From: Nanobdellota archaeon | GTDB lineage: Archaea > Nanobdellota > Nanobdellia > Woesearchaeales > GCA-2686295 | Direction of reading: 5' to 3' | Assembly (NCBI GenBank): GCA_018817005.1 | Contig: JAHIUF010000017.1 | Span: 1-58,030, forward strand | DNA length: 58,030 bases | Part shown: in pieces, positions 17,012 to 25,639 of the stretch | How the letters are laid out: each line of letters opens with the position of its first letter | Position numbering within the stretch: the first letter of the stretch is position 1 | The notes under the pieces: generated by a model | What the model was told of the DNA's origin: nothing | What the model saw: only the letters and a program-made list of their open reading frames with translations | The model's database searches: none | Made by a program: the position numbers and the translations under genes

Positions 17012-17733
17012 TAGTTGTAATAGCAATAGACGCATTAGAATTTGATCTTGTAAAAGAATTTAACTACGAAAATCTAAAACAAGAATTTTATGGAAAAACC
17101 AACATCTCAGAATTTTCACAACCAAGAACAATGGTTCTTTGGAGCTCATTTATGACAGGTGAAAATAAAGAAAAAGAGATTGTTGCAAAAGACGGAAAAA
17201 AAGTGAACTGGGATTACAAGATATCTTTAGAAAAAACCTTTTTTTCAAAATTTAACAAACCAAAAATAATAGATTTACCAGGATTCAACTATGATAAAGC
17301 AGTTCATGATAAGTCAAGGAATTTGCTTAAAAACTATTTTGAAACAGAAAGTTCTGAAGAGAAAAAAAAGATATTACAAGAGTACAATAAAGATGCTATG
17401 TATCATCATAAAACTGTAAGAGAAGAATTCTTAACAGCCATTGAAAATGATTACGATTTCATACTGGGATACTTTAGCGCAATAGATGTTATCGGACACT
17501 TAAATTTCGGAAACAAGTTATTGATGAAAATGCTCTACAAAGAAATGGATGAAATAACAGCGATTGTAAGAAAGAAAACAGACAAAATATTTGTTTTATC
17601 AGATCATGGAATGATTGCAATTGGTAATTTTGGTGATCATTCCACACATGGATTTTGGAGTACAAACTTCAAAGAATTAAATAATCCAAAAATAACAGAC
17701 TTTGCAAAGATAATCAGTGGATTAAAAAAGTAA
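17008..17733 (+). CDS. Alkaline phosphatase-superfamily phosphodiesterase-like hydrolase
   Basis: The start [13 protein letters not shown] at 17008 overlaps the cysN stop by ATGA, which I prefer over the upstream TTG. Metal-binding pattern of the type I phosphodiesterase/nucleotide pyrophosphatase group: Asp near residue 7, [12 protein letters not shown] (nucleophile region), [11 protein letters not shown] (Asp, His), LSDHGM (Asp, His) and STHGFW (His). Only about 241 residues, so a minimal core. Its place at the end of a CysDN operon suggests it acts on a sulfate-activation product or by-product such as APS, or on a sulfated/phosphorylated metabolite; that is inference. Confidence 0.72.
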   Translation: MIVVIAIDALEFDLVKEFNYENLKQEFYGKTNISEFSQPRTMVLWSSFMTGENKEKEIVAKDGKKVNWDYKISLEKTFFSKFNKPKIIDLPGFNYDKAVHDKSRNLLKNYFETESSEEKKKILQEYNKDAMYHHKTVREEFLTAIENDYDFILGYFSAIDVIGHLNFGNKLLMKMLYKEMDEITAIVRKKTDKIFVLSDHGMIAIGNFGDHSTHGFWSTNFKELNNPKITDFAKIISGLKK

Positions 17734-17753
17734 AAATAACAAAAAATAAGTTA

Positions 17754-18818
17754 TCATCTTTTTCTATTCTTCCACTCAATCATTTCTTTAATTATCTCTT
17801 TAACAGGAATTGTTATTTTCCAATTAGGATAATCTTTCTTGAACTTAGACATGTCGGAATAATAACATATATGATCACCTATCCTGTTAGTTTCTGAATA
17901 TGTATAGTTAAGTTTCAAGCCGAAGTCCTTATCTAGCAAATCAATAACTTCAAGGATTGAAATAGAGTTTTCTTTACATCCACCAAGATTATAAGCAACT
18001 CCTTGCTTCGGATTTTTATAAAATTCATAAAAAACCGCCACTACATCTCGGCTATGTATTTGGTCTCTTACTTGTTTTCCTTTGTAACCAAAAATCGTGT
18101 ATGGCTTTCCTGTCACTGCACAGTCAACTATGTATGCTAAAAATCCATGAAGTTCCACTGCTGAATGTTGTGGACCAGTAAGACAACCCCCCCTAAAAAC
18201 ACCGACATTTAAATTGAAATAACGCCCGTACTCCTGAGCCATAACATCTGCCGCTACCTTCGAAGCTCCAAAAACACTATGCGTACTATCATCAATAGTC
18301 ATCTGCTCACTTACACCATTTAAAGATATACCGCTCATTATTTGTTTATTATCATATTTCCATCTTGTTTTTTGCTCTATAAGATTAACCTTGTTGGGTG
18401 CATCTCCATAAACTTTGTTTGTAGAAGTAAAAATAAAAACTCCTTTCGGTGAATAAAGTCTAAAAGACTCGAGCATATTTAGTGTTCCAACAGCATTAAC
18501 ATCAAAATCTGTAAACGGCTCTTTTGCAGCCCAATCATGAGAGGGTTGAGCAGCAGTATGAATAATCAAATCAAAATGTCCTTCTTTCTCAAATAACTTC
18601 AAAACATCATTCCTGTTGCGAATATCAAGCTTTATATTTCGAAATTTTTTACTCAGACTTTCAAGATAAGTTATGTTTCCTGTTGTATCGCCTTTTTCAC
18701 CAAAAAAATATCTTCGCATATTGTTATCAACACCTACAACTTCTGCATTTTTTTGTAGAAAAAAGTTACATGATTCGTAACCAATCAATCCTCCAGAACC
18801 TGTTACCAATACTTTCAT
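17754..18818 (-). CDS. NAD-dependent sugar epimerase, CDP-paratose/tyvelose 2-epimerase-like
   Basis: Extended SDR of 354 residues. The motif VTGSGGLIGYESC is at residues 5-17. A serine/threonine block FTSTNKVYGDAP precedes a long insert, and the Tyr of the usual Tyr-x3-Lys is replaced: the site reads VFGASKVAAD. GPQHSAVELHGFLAYIV and YKGKQVRDQIHS are features of the RfbE/paratose-epimerase subgroup. A strong GGAGGT lies 5-7 nt before the start. A paralogous enzyme lies two genes upstream, with a GT2 between them. Substrate unknown. Confidence 0.75.
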   Translation of the reverse strand: MKVLVTGSGGLIGYESCNFFLQKNAEVVGVDNNMRRYFFGEKGDTTGNITYLESLSKKFRNIKLDIRNRNDVLKLFEKEGHFDLIIHTAAQPSHDWAAKEPFTDFDVNAVGTLNMLESFRLYSPKGVFIFTSTNKVYGDAPNKVNLIEQKTRWKYDNKQIMSGISLNGVSEQMTIDDSTHSVFGASKVAADVMAQEYGRYFNLNVGVFRGGCLTGPQHSAVELHGFLAYIVDCAVTGKPYTIFGYKGKQVRDQIHSRDVVAVFYEFYKNPKQGVAYNLGGCKENSISILEVIDLLDKDFGLKLNYTYSETNRIGDHICYYSDMSKFKKDYPNWKITIPVKEIIKEMIEWKNRKR

Positions 18819-18858
18819 CTTAAAACCTCCAGCTATTATGATCTAAAAAAATAATTCT

Positions 18859-19602
18859 TTAAAAAGATTGCTTTTTTAGATAATCTCCTTTGCTTAACAA
18901 TTTTTCCAAAAAACAATAAAGAATAATGAATAAATATCTTGAACCCATTTCTTTAAGCTTAAGTTTTGAAACACCCTTTTTTCTATTTTGCCAACTTATG
19001 GGAACAACTGTATAAGAAAAACCCCTAATAATTGCTTTTAGAGGTAATTCCACTGTAAGATTAAAGTGAAGAGATAGTATGGGTTTCACTCCTTCAATAA
19101 CTTCTCGAGTGTAACCCTTAAAAGCATTTGTTGTATCATTTAGTTTAAACTGAAATAATATTTTTATAAACATGTTTGTCATTCTATTCAAAACAAGCTT
19201 AAATTTTGGATAATCAGTTATCTGACTTTTTCTCATAAATCTTGAGCCAAAAACACAATCAAATCCTTCTTCAAGTTTCCGATAATATTTAACAAGGTCA
19301 TCTACTGAATCGGATTCATCAGCCATCATAACTACAACATAATCTCCTTTAAAATGTTCCAGACCTTTTCTTACAGCAAAACCAAACCCATTAGGTGAAC
19401 CTTTCGTTATGTAACGAAGAGTTGGAATTTTCTTTGTAAGTCTCTTAAGAATTAAAGGTGTTTTATCAGAACTATTGTCGTTGACAACAAGTATTTCATG
19501 GGGTATACTTTCTTTTAAAAGCCCTTTATAAACATGGTTTATTGTGTTCTCAATTTGTCCTTCTTCATTGTAAGCAGGAATTAATACTGTAAGTCGCTTC
19601 AT
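18859..19602 (-). CDS. Family 2 glycosyltransferase, dolichol-phosphate sugar synthase-like
   Basis: A 247-residue GT-A enzyme. TVLIPAYNEEGQIENTI opens the fold and VVNDNSSDKT supplies the nucleotide-binding aspartate. The metal-binding segment reads MMADESDSVDDLV (about residues 93-105), resembling the DADxQ region of DPM1-type synthases. The C-terminal helices are amphipathic but there is no clear membrane segment. Located directly between two sugar epimerases (1 bp gap upstream), it may put their product on a polyprenyl phosphate carrier. Confidence 0.78.
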   Translation of the reverse strand: MKRLTVLIPAYNEEGQIENTINHVYKGLLKESIPHEILVVNDNSSDKTPLILKRLTKKIPTLRYITKGSPNGFGFAVRKGLEHFKGDYVVVMMADESDSVDDLVKYYRKLEEGFDCVFGSRFMRKSQITDYPKFKLVLNRMTNMFIKILFQFKLNDTTNAFKGYTREVIEGVKPILSLHFNLTVELPLKAIIRGFSYTVVPISWQNRKKGVSKLKLKEMGSRYLFIILYCFLEKLLSKGDYLKKQSF

Positions 19603-19603
19603 T

Positions 19604-20683
19604 TTATTTTAAAATAGGTTTTAATTGCTTTTCGTTTTTTTTCAGCCAAAGAAACACTTCTTTCAAAATTTCTTCCGGTTTGATTTTCGGTTTCCAACCA
19701 CATAATTTATTAATTTTTGAAATATCTGTTATGTAAACAGGAACATCTTGGTTTCTATTTTCAAGAACTTTACTTATATTTAACTTATTTTTAGTATGTT
19801 TTTGACAAATTTCCGTTAGTTCTTTAAGGGAAATGCTGACATTTCTTCCACCACCAACATTATATGTTTCACCTGAAAATTTGTTTATGTTAGTTAATTG
19901 TAACTTGATAAGATCGTACAAATCTTTAACATGAAGTATGTCTCTTACTTGTTTTCCAAGTCCACCAAATCCTATGTAGCTAAGCTTTCCTTTAAAAAAA
20001 TGTTTTGCAGCCCAAAGAACTACAACTCCCTGATCAATTTTACCCATCTGCCAAGGGCCTGTAATAACACCACACCTATTAATTACTGTTTTTAAGTTGA
20101 AGGCGCTTGCATATTCATTGATTATTATTTCTGAAGCTAATTTTGTTGCGCCATATAATGATCTTGATCCTTCAAGAGGAAAGTTTTCAGATACTCCCTT
20201 ATCTGAAATCCCTTGAAAAGGTTGTTGATGCTTTATTTCAAAACGAGAATCTGACTCTTCTAAGTCAAGTGAATTTAAAGTTTTTGTTGGATAAACCCTG
20301 CTTGTTGAAAGAAAAATAAACATTGATTTATTTTTTCTTGCTAATTCTAAACAATTTAGAGTTCCCATAAGATTTGTATTAATAAGATATTCAGGCGAAC
20401 CATCATATCCTGCCAAAACTGAAGGCTCAGCAGAACATTCAATTAATACATCAACATTTTTAATACCCTGTAAATCTTCTTTATTTCTTATATCACCGTG
20501 AAAAAAAAGAATGTTGTTTTCTTTTAATCTAGAAATTGACAACTCAGAACCACGGCGTTTCAAATTATCTAAACAAATAACTTCTGTTTTGGGAAAATCC
20601 TTTTTTAAGAAAATTGCCAGATTTGATCCCACAAAACCCGCACCACCAGTAATCAATATTTTCGAAAAAAGTTTTTTTTTCAC
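19604..20683 (-). CDS. NAD-dependent sugar epimerase, paratose-epimerase-like paralogue
   Basis: Extended SDR of 359 residues with ITGGAGFVGSNLAIFL at residues 10-25, LSTSRVY and LYGATKLASE (Tyr-x3-Lys). NRCGVITGPWQMGKIDQGVV and GFGGLGKQVRDILH place it in the same subgroup as the 17754-18818 enzyme. A TATA box (about 20705-20716) fits a start around 20683, and a perfect palindrome lies just upstream at 20732-20749. It heads a three-gene minus-strand operon. Probably interconverts a nucleoside-diphosphate sugar. Confidence 0.75.
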   Translation of the reverse strand: MKKKLFSKILITGGAGFVGSNLAIFLKKDFPKTEVICLDNLKRRGSELSISRLKENNILFFHGDIRNKEDLQGIKNVDVLIECSAEPSVLAGYDGSPEYLINTNLMGTLNCLELARKNKSMFIFLSTSRVYPTKTLNSLDLEESDSRFEIKHQQPFQGISDKGVSENFPLEGSRSLYGATKLASEIIINEYASAFNLKTVINRCGVITGPWQMGKIDQGVVVLWAAKHFFKGKLSYIGFGGLGKQVRDILHVKDLYDLIKLQLTNINKFSGETYNVGGGRNVSISLKELTEICQKHTKNKLNISKVLENRNQDVPVYITDISKINKLCGWKPKIKPEEILKEVFLWLKKNEKQLKPILK

Positions 20684-20731
20684 AGAAAATTAAATAACAA
20701 ACTAATATTTATATAATCTTCGTTTTGAACC

Positions 20732-20749
20732 ATGAATATACATATTCAT
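20732..20749. promoter_or_regulatory. Palindrome upstream of the epimerase-operon TATA box
   Basis: Arms ATGAATAT and ATATTCAT are separated by AC. The site lies about 15-20 bp upstream of the minus-strand TATA-like ATTATATAAATATT (about 20703-20716). A perfect palindrome directly upstream of a TATA box is where archaeal activators often bind; AT-rich sequence also makes chance palindromes common. The remaining part of the 136-bp gap shows no gene. Confidence 0.3.
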
Positions 20750-20819
20750 AATAATAAGTCTGCATCTAAGCACAAATTTAAAAGAATAAAAAAAGTTACG
20801 TTTTACAAGTTTAGATAAA

Positions 20820-21773
20820 CTATGAAGAATTTTTCTTTATCAAAGGAAGTAATCTAAACCAGTCTATTGTTAGGTTTAATCCTTCTTCTAAACCAACAAT
20901 TGGCTCCCAACTAAGAAGTTCTCTGGCTTTAGAAATATCAGGCTGTCTTTTTGTCGGGTCATCAACAGGGAGTTTTTCAAAAATAATTTTTGATTCTGAA
21001 CCTGTTAGTTTTAAGATTGTCTTTGCTAGTTCGAGTACTGTGTATTCCTCAGGATTTCCCAAATTTTTAGGACCTACAAATCTTGAATTCATCATGAAAA
21101 CAAGACCCTTCACAAGGTCGCTAACATAACAAAAACTTCTTGTTTGGTTCCCATCACCATATATGGTTATTGGTTTTCCGGTTAAAGCCTGTGTTATAAA
21201 ATTTGATATAACCCTGCCATCACCAGGTCTGAGCCTTGGCCCATACGTATTAAATATTCTTACAATCTTTATATCTGCATTTTTGCTTCTTAAATATGCC
21301 ATTAAAAGGGCTTCTCCAAACCTCTTACTTTCATCATAGCAGCTTCTTATACCAACAGGGTTGACATTTCCCCAATATGTTTCTTTTTGAGGATGTTCTC
21401 TTGGCTCACCATAAGCTTCGCTTGTAGATGTAAAAAGAAGTGTTGCGTTTTTTTTAAGCGATAGTTTTGCAACATTATTTGTACCAATAGAATTTGAAAG
21501 AGCAGTTTCTACAGGAAATTTTTGATAATCTATTGGGCTTGCTCTGGAAGCGAGATGATATATCTGATCCAATCCTCTTTTAATATTAAATGGTTTTACA
21601 ACATCATGATTGATGAAAGTAAATCTTTTATGTTTTAGTAAATGTTTTATATGATATAAATGTCCTGTACTCAGATTATCCATGCAAATTATTGTATGAC
21701 CTTGAGCTAATAAATAATCACACAAGTGACTTCCTATAAATCCTGCACCGCCCGTAACTAATATTGTTTTCAT
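20820..21773 (-). CDS. UDP-glucuronate decarboxylase (UDP-xylose synthase)-like epimerase
   Basis: Extended SDR of 317 residues. The N-terminus TGGAGFIGSHLCDYLLAQGH and the CYDESKRFGEALLMAY block match the UXS group, where the Tyr-x3-Lys is YDESK. GPRLRPGDGRVISNFI and YGDGNQTRSFCYVSDLV are conserved in UXS-like enzymes. The upstream gene encodes UDP-glucose dehydrogenase, which would provide UDP-glucuronate, so UDP-xylose formation is likely. GAGG precedes the start, and a 19-codon ORF overlaps the start by ATGA. Confidence 0.8.
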   Translation of the reverse strand: MKTILVTGGAGFIGSHLCDYLLAQGHTIICMDNLSTGHLYHIKHLLKHKRFTFINHDVVKPFNIKRGLDQIYHLASRASPIDYQKFPVETALSNSIGTNNVAKLSLKKNATLLFTSTSEAYGEPREHPQKETYWGNVNPVGIRSCYDESKRFGEALLMAYLRSKNADIKIVRIFNTYGPRLRPGDGRVISNFITQALTGKPITIYGDGNQTRSFCYVSDLVKGLVFMMNSRFVGPKNLGNPEEYTVLELAKTILKLTGSESKIIFEKLPVDDPTKRQPDISKARELLSWEPIVGLEEGLNLTIDWFRLLPLIKKNSS

Positions 21774-21829
21774 AAATTTCCTCTGAGAAATTTATGGATT
21801 AAAAAATTCTCAAAATTTTTAAATTTCAT
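21770..21829 (-). CDS. Possible 19-residue leader peptide coupled to the UXS-like gene
   Basis: Between the dehydrogenase and decarboxylase genes, an ATG at 21829 follows a GGGGG run with 6-nt spacing and opens 19 codons (MKFKNFENFLIHKFLRGNL) whose TGA overlaps the next start as ATGA. This is a layout typical of translational coupling. It could equally be a chance frame in a short AT-rich spacer; no homology is recognised. Confidence 0.3.
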   Translation of the reverse strand: MKFKNFENFLIHKFLRGNL

Positions 21830-21847
21830 AATAATCCCCCTAAAAAC

Positions 21848-23149
21848 TTATTTTCTACCAACTCCTGCGTATTCAAAGCCTAAAGCTCTAATACTATCAG
21901 GGTTGTAAATATTTCTGCCATCAATTATTATTTTTCTTCTCATGAGCTTTTTCATCAGTTCAAAATCTGGTTCTCTGAATTCATCCCACTCAGTCATGAT
22001 AATCAATGCATCCGATCCTTTTAAAGCAATATACGCATCATCAATAAAATTAACTCCTTTAACCTGTTTTTTTGCTTCAGGTATCGCTTCAGGATCATAC
22101 GCTGATATAACTGCATATTCATTTTTTAGTTGTTCCATTACGACAAGTGAAGGTGCGTCTCTTATATCACTTGTTCTTGGTTTAAATGATATGCCCCAAA
22201 GAGTTATTCTTTTGCCTTCTAAATTTGGTAAGAATTTTTTTAGCTTAGGAATAAGTGATTTTTTTTGTCGTTCATTCACATAATCAACAGCCCTTAAAAT
22301 GTTTGAAGCAAATCCATGTTGCTCTAAAGTTTGCGCAAGACCTTTAACATCCTTTGAAAAACATGAACCACCATAACCCACACCTGCTTGTAAAAATCTT
22401 GATCCAATTCTATTATCCAAACCAACACCTGTTGCAACTTGTTTTATGTCTGCTCCCGTTGCTTCACAAAGATAAGATAGTTCATTAACAAAACTTATTC
22501 TAAGAGCAAGCATTGCATTTGAGGCATATTTTATTATTTCGGAGGTTTTAGTGTCAGTAAAAAGCATTGTTCTTTCAGCTCGCAAAACTGGTTTGTATAA
22601 TTGATTCATAATCAGTTTTGCTTTTTCCGAATCAGTGCCGATTATTATTCTATCAGGATTTTGAAAATCTTTTACAGCAGCGCCCTCTCTTAAAAATTCT
22701 GGATTAGAAATTACATCAAAAGAAATTGGTTTTTTGAGTTTAGATTTGATTATTCTTTCAACTTTTTCTGCAGTACCAACAGGCACAGTGCTTTTGTTAA
22801 TTATTATTTTATAACTATTCATGTGCTTTCCTATTTCTTCAGCGACAGAATATATCTGACTTAAATCAACATTACCATTAGTTTTAGAGGGTGTTCCAAC
22901 GCAAATAAAAATAACATCTGCAAATTCTACAGCGCCTTTGAAATCTAATGTGAATCGTAATCTTTTTTGTTTTAAATTTCTTTGAACTAATTCTTTTAAG
23001 CCTGGTTCGTAGAATGGGATTAAGCCCTTTGTTAAGTTTTTTATCTTGTTTTTATTAATATCAACACAGATAACTTTGTTTCCTAAATCTGCAAAGCAAG
23101 TGCCTGTAACAAGACCCACATAACCTGTGCCAAAAAAAGCTAATTTCAT
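21848..23149 (-). CDS. ugd: UDP-glucose/GDP-mannose 6-dehydrogenase family protein
   Basis: A 433-residue NAD-dependent dehydrogenase with the Rossmann motif FFGTGYVGLVTG (residues 5-16), the family block ADVIFICVGTPS, the central dimer helix, and the catalytic cysteine in GVGYGGSCFSKDVKGLA (about residue 265). The C-terminal domain has WGISFKPRTSDIRDAPS. It oxidises C6 of a nucleotide sugar to the uronate. UDP-glucose is favoured over UDP-N-acetyl sugars because a UXS-like decarboxylase follows. It faces the 5S gene divergently. Confidence 0.87.
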   Translation of the reverse strand: MKLAFFGTGYVGLVTGTCFADLGNKVICVDINKNKIKNLTKGLIPFYEPGLKELVQRNLKQKRLRFTLDFKGAVEFADVIFICVGTPSKTNGNVDLSQIYSVAEEIGKHMNSYKIIINKSTVPVGTAEKVERIIKSKLKKPISFDVISNPEFLREGAAVKDFQNPDRIIIGTDSEKAKLIMNQLYKPVLRAERTMLFTDTKTSEIIKYASNAMLALRISFVNELSYLCEATGADIKQVATGVGLDNRIGSRFLQAGVGYGGSCFSKDVKGLAQTLEQHGFASNILRAVDYVNERQKKSLIPKLKKFLPNLEGKRITLWGISFKPRTSDIRDAPSLVVMEQLKNEYAVISAYDPEAIPEAKKQVKGVNFIDDAYIALKGSDALIIMTEWDEFREPDFELMKKLMRRKIIIDGRNIYNPDSIRALGFEYAGVGRK

Positions 23150-23205
23150 TATCTACTTGAAAATAGCAACTGGTTTATATGCTTTTCTTAAAAGAAACAG
23201 CAAGC

Positions 23206-23215
23206 TTTATAAATA
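23206..23215 (+). promoter_or_regulatory. TATA box of the 5S rRNA gene
   Basis: TTTATAAATA ends about 20 nt upstream of the first base of the 5S helix, the right spacing for an archaeal TBP site. It lies in the divergent gap shared with the ugd gene. Confidence 0.6.
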
Positions 23216-23234
23216 AAACGAGTTTTTTGTCATA

Positions 23235-23347
23235 TGGACGGTCATAGTGACGTGGTCCTACCCGATCCCATTTCGAACTCGGAAGTCAAGCGCGTTCACG
23301 TTCCAAGTGGTACTGCACTTTGTGTGGGAACCTTGGATCGCTGTCCA
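23235..23347 (+). rRNA. rrf: 5S ribosomal RNA
   Basis: About 113 nt. Conserved 5S core elements are seen: CCCGATCCCATTTCGAACTC, GGAAGTCAAGC and the loop E/helix IV region. The first bases TGGAC pair with GTCCA at the 3' end to form helix I. Ends are placed by this helix and may be off by 1-2 nt. A T-run follows directly. The gene stands alone with no 16S, 23S or tRNA nearby, a dispersed arrangement common in DPANN and some other archaea. A short open frame across it is not a protein gene. Confidence 0.93.
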
Positions 23348-23355
23348 CTTTTTTC
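23348..23355 (+). terminator. T-run after 5S rRNA
   Basis: CTTTTTTC (23348-23355) directly after the closing helix is the usual archaeal T-stretch terminator. It lies in the 14-bp gap before the end of the convergent methyltransferase gene. Confidence 0.6.
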
Positions 23356-23361
23356 TAAAAT

Positions 23362-24252
23362 TCAAGTGTTTCGCAGTTCTATTTTAGCTATAAAAAACCC
23401 TTGTGTTGCAATCTTATGAGGCCAAAAACGCCTACAATTTTTTATCTCGGAAGAAAGTTGTTCACCGAAAACATTAACAACACCCTCATCACCAACAGAC
23501 AAACCTGTTTCTACCAGTCTTAAATTAGGATGATTTTTAAGAAGCCAACTAATATTTAACTCATTTTCTTCAGGTTCTAAAGAACAAGTAGAATAAACGA
23601 GCACACCCCCCGGTTTTAAGACTTTAACCGCTGACTTTAACAACTCTTTTTGAAGCATTGCCCGACTATTTATGTCTTCAATTGTTCTTGAACAAAGCCA
23701 ATTATTATTATCAACAAAATTTCCGGAACATGGAGCATCAAGAAGTATCTTGTCAAATTTTAATCCCAAGTCCGAAACAAATCTTGAATCTTTTTTAAAA
23801 ATAACTACATTCTTAACACCTAATCGCTCAAGATTGTTCCTTAAAGAGTTCAATCTTAGAGTATTATTATCTAAAGCAACAACAAGACCCTTATTTTTCA
23901 TAAACCCAGCAATCTGAGTTGTTTTACCACCAGGAGCAGCGCTCATATCTAAAACAAGTTCATGAGACTCAGGATGCAATACCTGCACTGATAACTGGCT
24001 TGCAACCTCCTGAAGATAATAATAGCCCAACAGATACTCAGGGGTTGCCCCAAGAGAAAAATCTGCTTCATAAAAAAAGCCATCATCTAAAAAGGGAATT
24101 TTTTCAAGTTTTATTTTGTTCTTTTTAAGTCTTGAAATTAATTTTTCTGTAGAAATCTTTAATGTATTTACTCTTAAAGATTTTTTTAAAGAGATATTGT
24201 CTGGTGAAAATTTTTCTCCTAATTCTTCATATCTTCTTAAAAAAAAGCTCAT
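23362..24252 (-). CDS. RNA (cytosine-5) methyltransferase, NSUN/Trm4/RsmB family
   Basis: SAM-dependent enzyme that makes m5C in tRNA or rRNA. Motif I MSAAPGGKTTQIAGFM, motif IV DAPCSGNF with one cysteine, and motif VI YSTCSLEPEENE with the nucleophilic cysteine are all present, so the two-cysteine mechanism is intact. About 296 residues. I prefer the internal ATG at 24252 (MSFFLRRYEELGEK), because a TATA box GGTTTATAAAG near 24278-24288 would give a leaderless transcript there. Divergent from mtnP. RNA target unknown. Confidence 0.85.
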   Translation of the reverse strand: MSFFLRRYEELGEKFSPDNISLKKSLRVNTLKISTEKLISRLKKNKIKLEKIPFLDDGFFYEADFSLGATPEYLLGYYYLQEVASQLSVQVLHPESHELVLDMSAAPGGKTTQIAGFMKNKGLVVALDNNTLRLNSLRNNLERLGVKNVVIFKKDSRFVSDLGLKFDKILLDAPCSGNFVDNNNWLCSRTIEDINSRAMLQKELLKSAVKVLKPGGVLVYSTCSLEPEENELNISWLLKNHPNLRLVETGLSVGDEGVVNVFGEQLSSEIKNCRRFWPHKIATQGFFIAKIELRNT

Positions 24253-24318
24253 AACATTTAGAATGTGGGACAATCTTTATAAACCTTTTATTTTTATCAA
24301 AAAACGAGGTGGTTTAAG

Positions 24319-25104
24319 ATGAAAATAGGAATTATTGGTGGTTCTGGAGTTTATGATCCTGGAATGCTAACAAATATAAAAAAAGTAAAATTACACACCC
24401 CTTATGGTGCAACATCAGAAATTATAACTTCAGGAAAATTTGAGAATATAGATGCTTTCTTTATTTCGCGACATGGTGCAAATCATGAAATTAATCCAAC
24501 AAATGTTAATTATAGAGCAAATATCTGGGCTTTAAAAGAACTGGGCGTAACACATATTTTAGCTCCAAGTGCCGTTGGTTCATTAAAAGAAGAGTACAAA
24601 CCTGGCGACATGGTTTTTACAGACCAATTTATAGATAAGACAACTAAAAGAATTAGTACGTTTTATGAAACTGGGCAAGTAGCACACGTAGGCATTGCTG
24701 AACCAACCTGTCCAGAAATGCGCAATCTTTTATCAAAAGAAGCTAAAAAACTAGGAATTCCATTTCATAAAAGCGGAACTTGTGTTACAATTGAAGGACC
24801 AAGATTTTCTACAAAAGCTGAATCAAAAATGTTTAGACTATTGGGTGGAGATATTATTGGAATGACAATGGTTCCGGAATGTGTTTTAGCAAGAGAAGCA
24901 GAGATGTGTTACGCAACAATAGCTATGGTTACAGACTATGATGTTTGGAAAGAAGGTGAAGAAGTAAGCAATAAAAAAGTTCTTGCAACTATGAAAAAAA
25001 ACGTTGAAAACATTAAAAGAATTCTCAAAGCTGTAATTCCAGAAATTGCAAAGCTTGAAAGAAAATGTTTTTGTAAAAATGCTATGAAAGAAGCATTTAT
25101 GTGA
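24319..25104 (+). CDS. mtnP: S-methyl-5'-thioadenosine phosphorylase
   Basis: Phosphorolyses methylthioadenosine, the by-product of polyamine synthesis and other SAM-consuming reactions, to adenine and methylthioribose-1-phosphate. Phosphate loop GIIGGSGVY (residues 3-11), ISRHGANHEINPTNVNYRAN, the purine-binding GTCVTIEGPRFSTKAES and MTMVPECVLAREAEM match MTAP. 261 residues with a cysteine pair near the C-terminus (KCFCKN). GAGGTGG precedes the start. The adenine phosphoribosyltransferase follows after 10 bp, forming a two-step salvage unit. Confidence 0.88.
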   Translation: MKIGIIGGSGVYDPGMLTNIKKVKLHTPYGATSEIITSGKFENIDAFFISRHGANHEINPTNVNYRANIWALKELGVTHILAPSAVGSLKEEYKPGDMVFTDQFIDKTTKRISTFYETGQVAHVGIAEPTCPEMRNLLSKEAKKLGIPFHKSGTCVTIEGPRFSTKAESKMFRLLGGDIIGMTMVPECVLAREAEMCYATIAMVTDYDVWKEGEEVSNKKVLATMKKNVENIKRILKAVIPEIAKLERKCFCKNAMKEAFM

Positions 25105-25114
25105 GGTAAATAAG

Positions 25115-25636
25115 ATGGACTTGAAAAAAACTATTAGAACGGTTCCAGATTGGCCAAAAAAAGGTATTATGTTTCGTGATATAACAACACTTTTACAAAA
25201 CCCTGCAGCTTTTAAAGAGTTATGCGATACACTTTATGAGCGTTATAAAAATGAAGCTGTTGATTATGTTGTTGGTATTGAAAGCAGAGGGTTTATTTTA
25301 GGAAGTGTTTTAGCATATAAACTGGGTGTTGGATTTGTAATCATAAGAAAACCTGGAAAACTGCCTGCAGAAACTATCAAACAAGAGTACAAACTTGAAT
25401 ATGGAACTGACACTATTGAAATTCATAAAGACGCTATAAAACCTGGCGATAAAGTATTAGTGGTTGATGATTTAATTGCAACAGGCGGAACAGTTTGTGC
25501 AGCCGTAGACTTAGTTGAAAAGTTAGGCGCAACAGTTGTTGAATGTGTTTTTGCAATAGAACTACCAGATCTTAAAGGACGAGAAAAACTGACTGGACAT
25601 AAAGTTTATTCTGTAATGATATTTGAAGGAGATTAA
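25115..25636 (+). CDS. apt: Adenine phosphoribosyltransferase
   Basis: Converts adenine and PRPP to AMP. The PRPP loop VLVVDDLIATGGTVCAAVDL (about residues 110-129) and the start TVPDWPKKGIMFRDITTLL are diagnostic of the bacterial-type APRT; VGIESRGFILG is the nucleobase/phosphate region. 173 residues, full length. Immediately downstream of MTA phosphorylase, so adenine released from MTA is recovered. It converges on the NFACT gene with a 3-bp gap. Confidence 0.9.
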   Translation: MDLKKTIRTVPDWPKKGIMFRDITTLLQNPAAFKELCDTLYERYKNEAVDYVVGIESRGFILGSVLAYKLGVGFVIIRKPGKLPAETIKQEYKLEYGTDTIEIHKDAIKPGDKVLVVDDLIATGGTVCAAVDLVEKLGATVVECVFAIELPDLKGREKLTGHKVYSVMIFEGD

Positions 25637-25639
25637 AGT

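Noticed and set aside
23234-23419. A 61-codon frame over the 5S rRNA
   Set aside because: The sequence is a structured 5S RNA with a closing helix; the frame is fortuitous.
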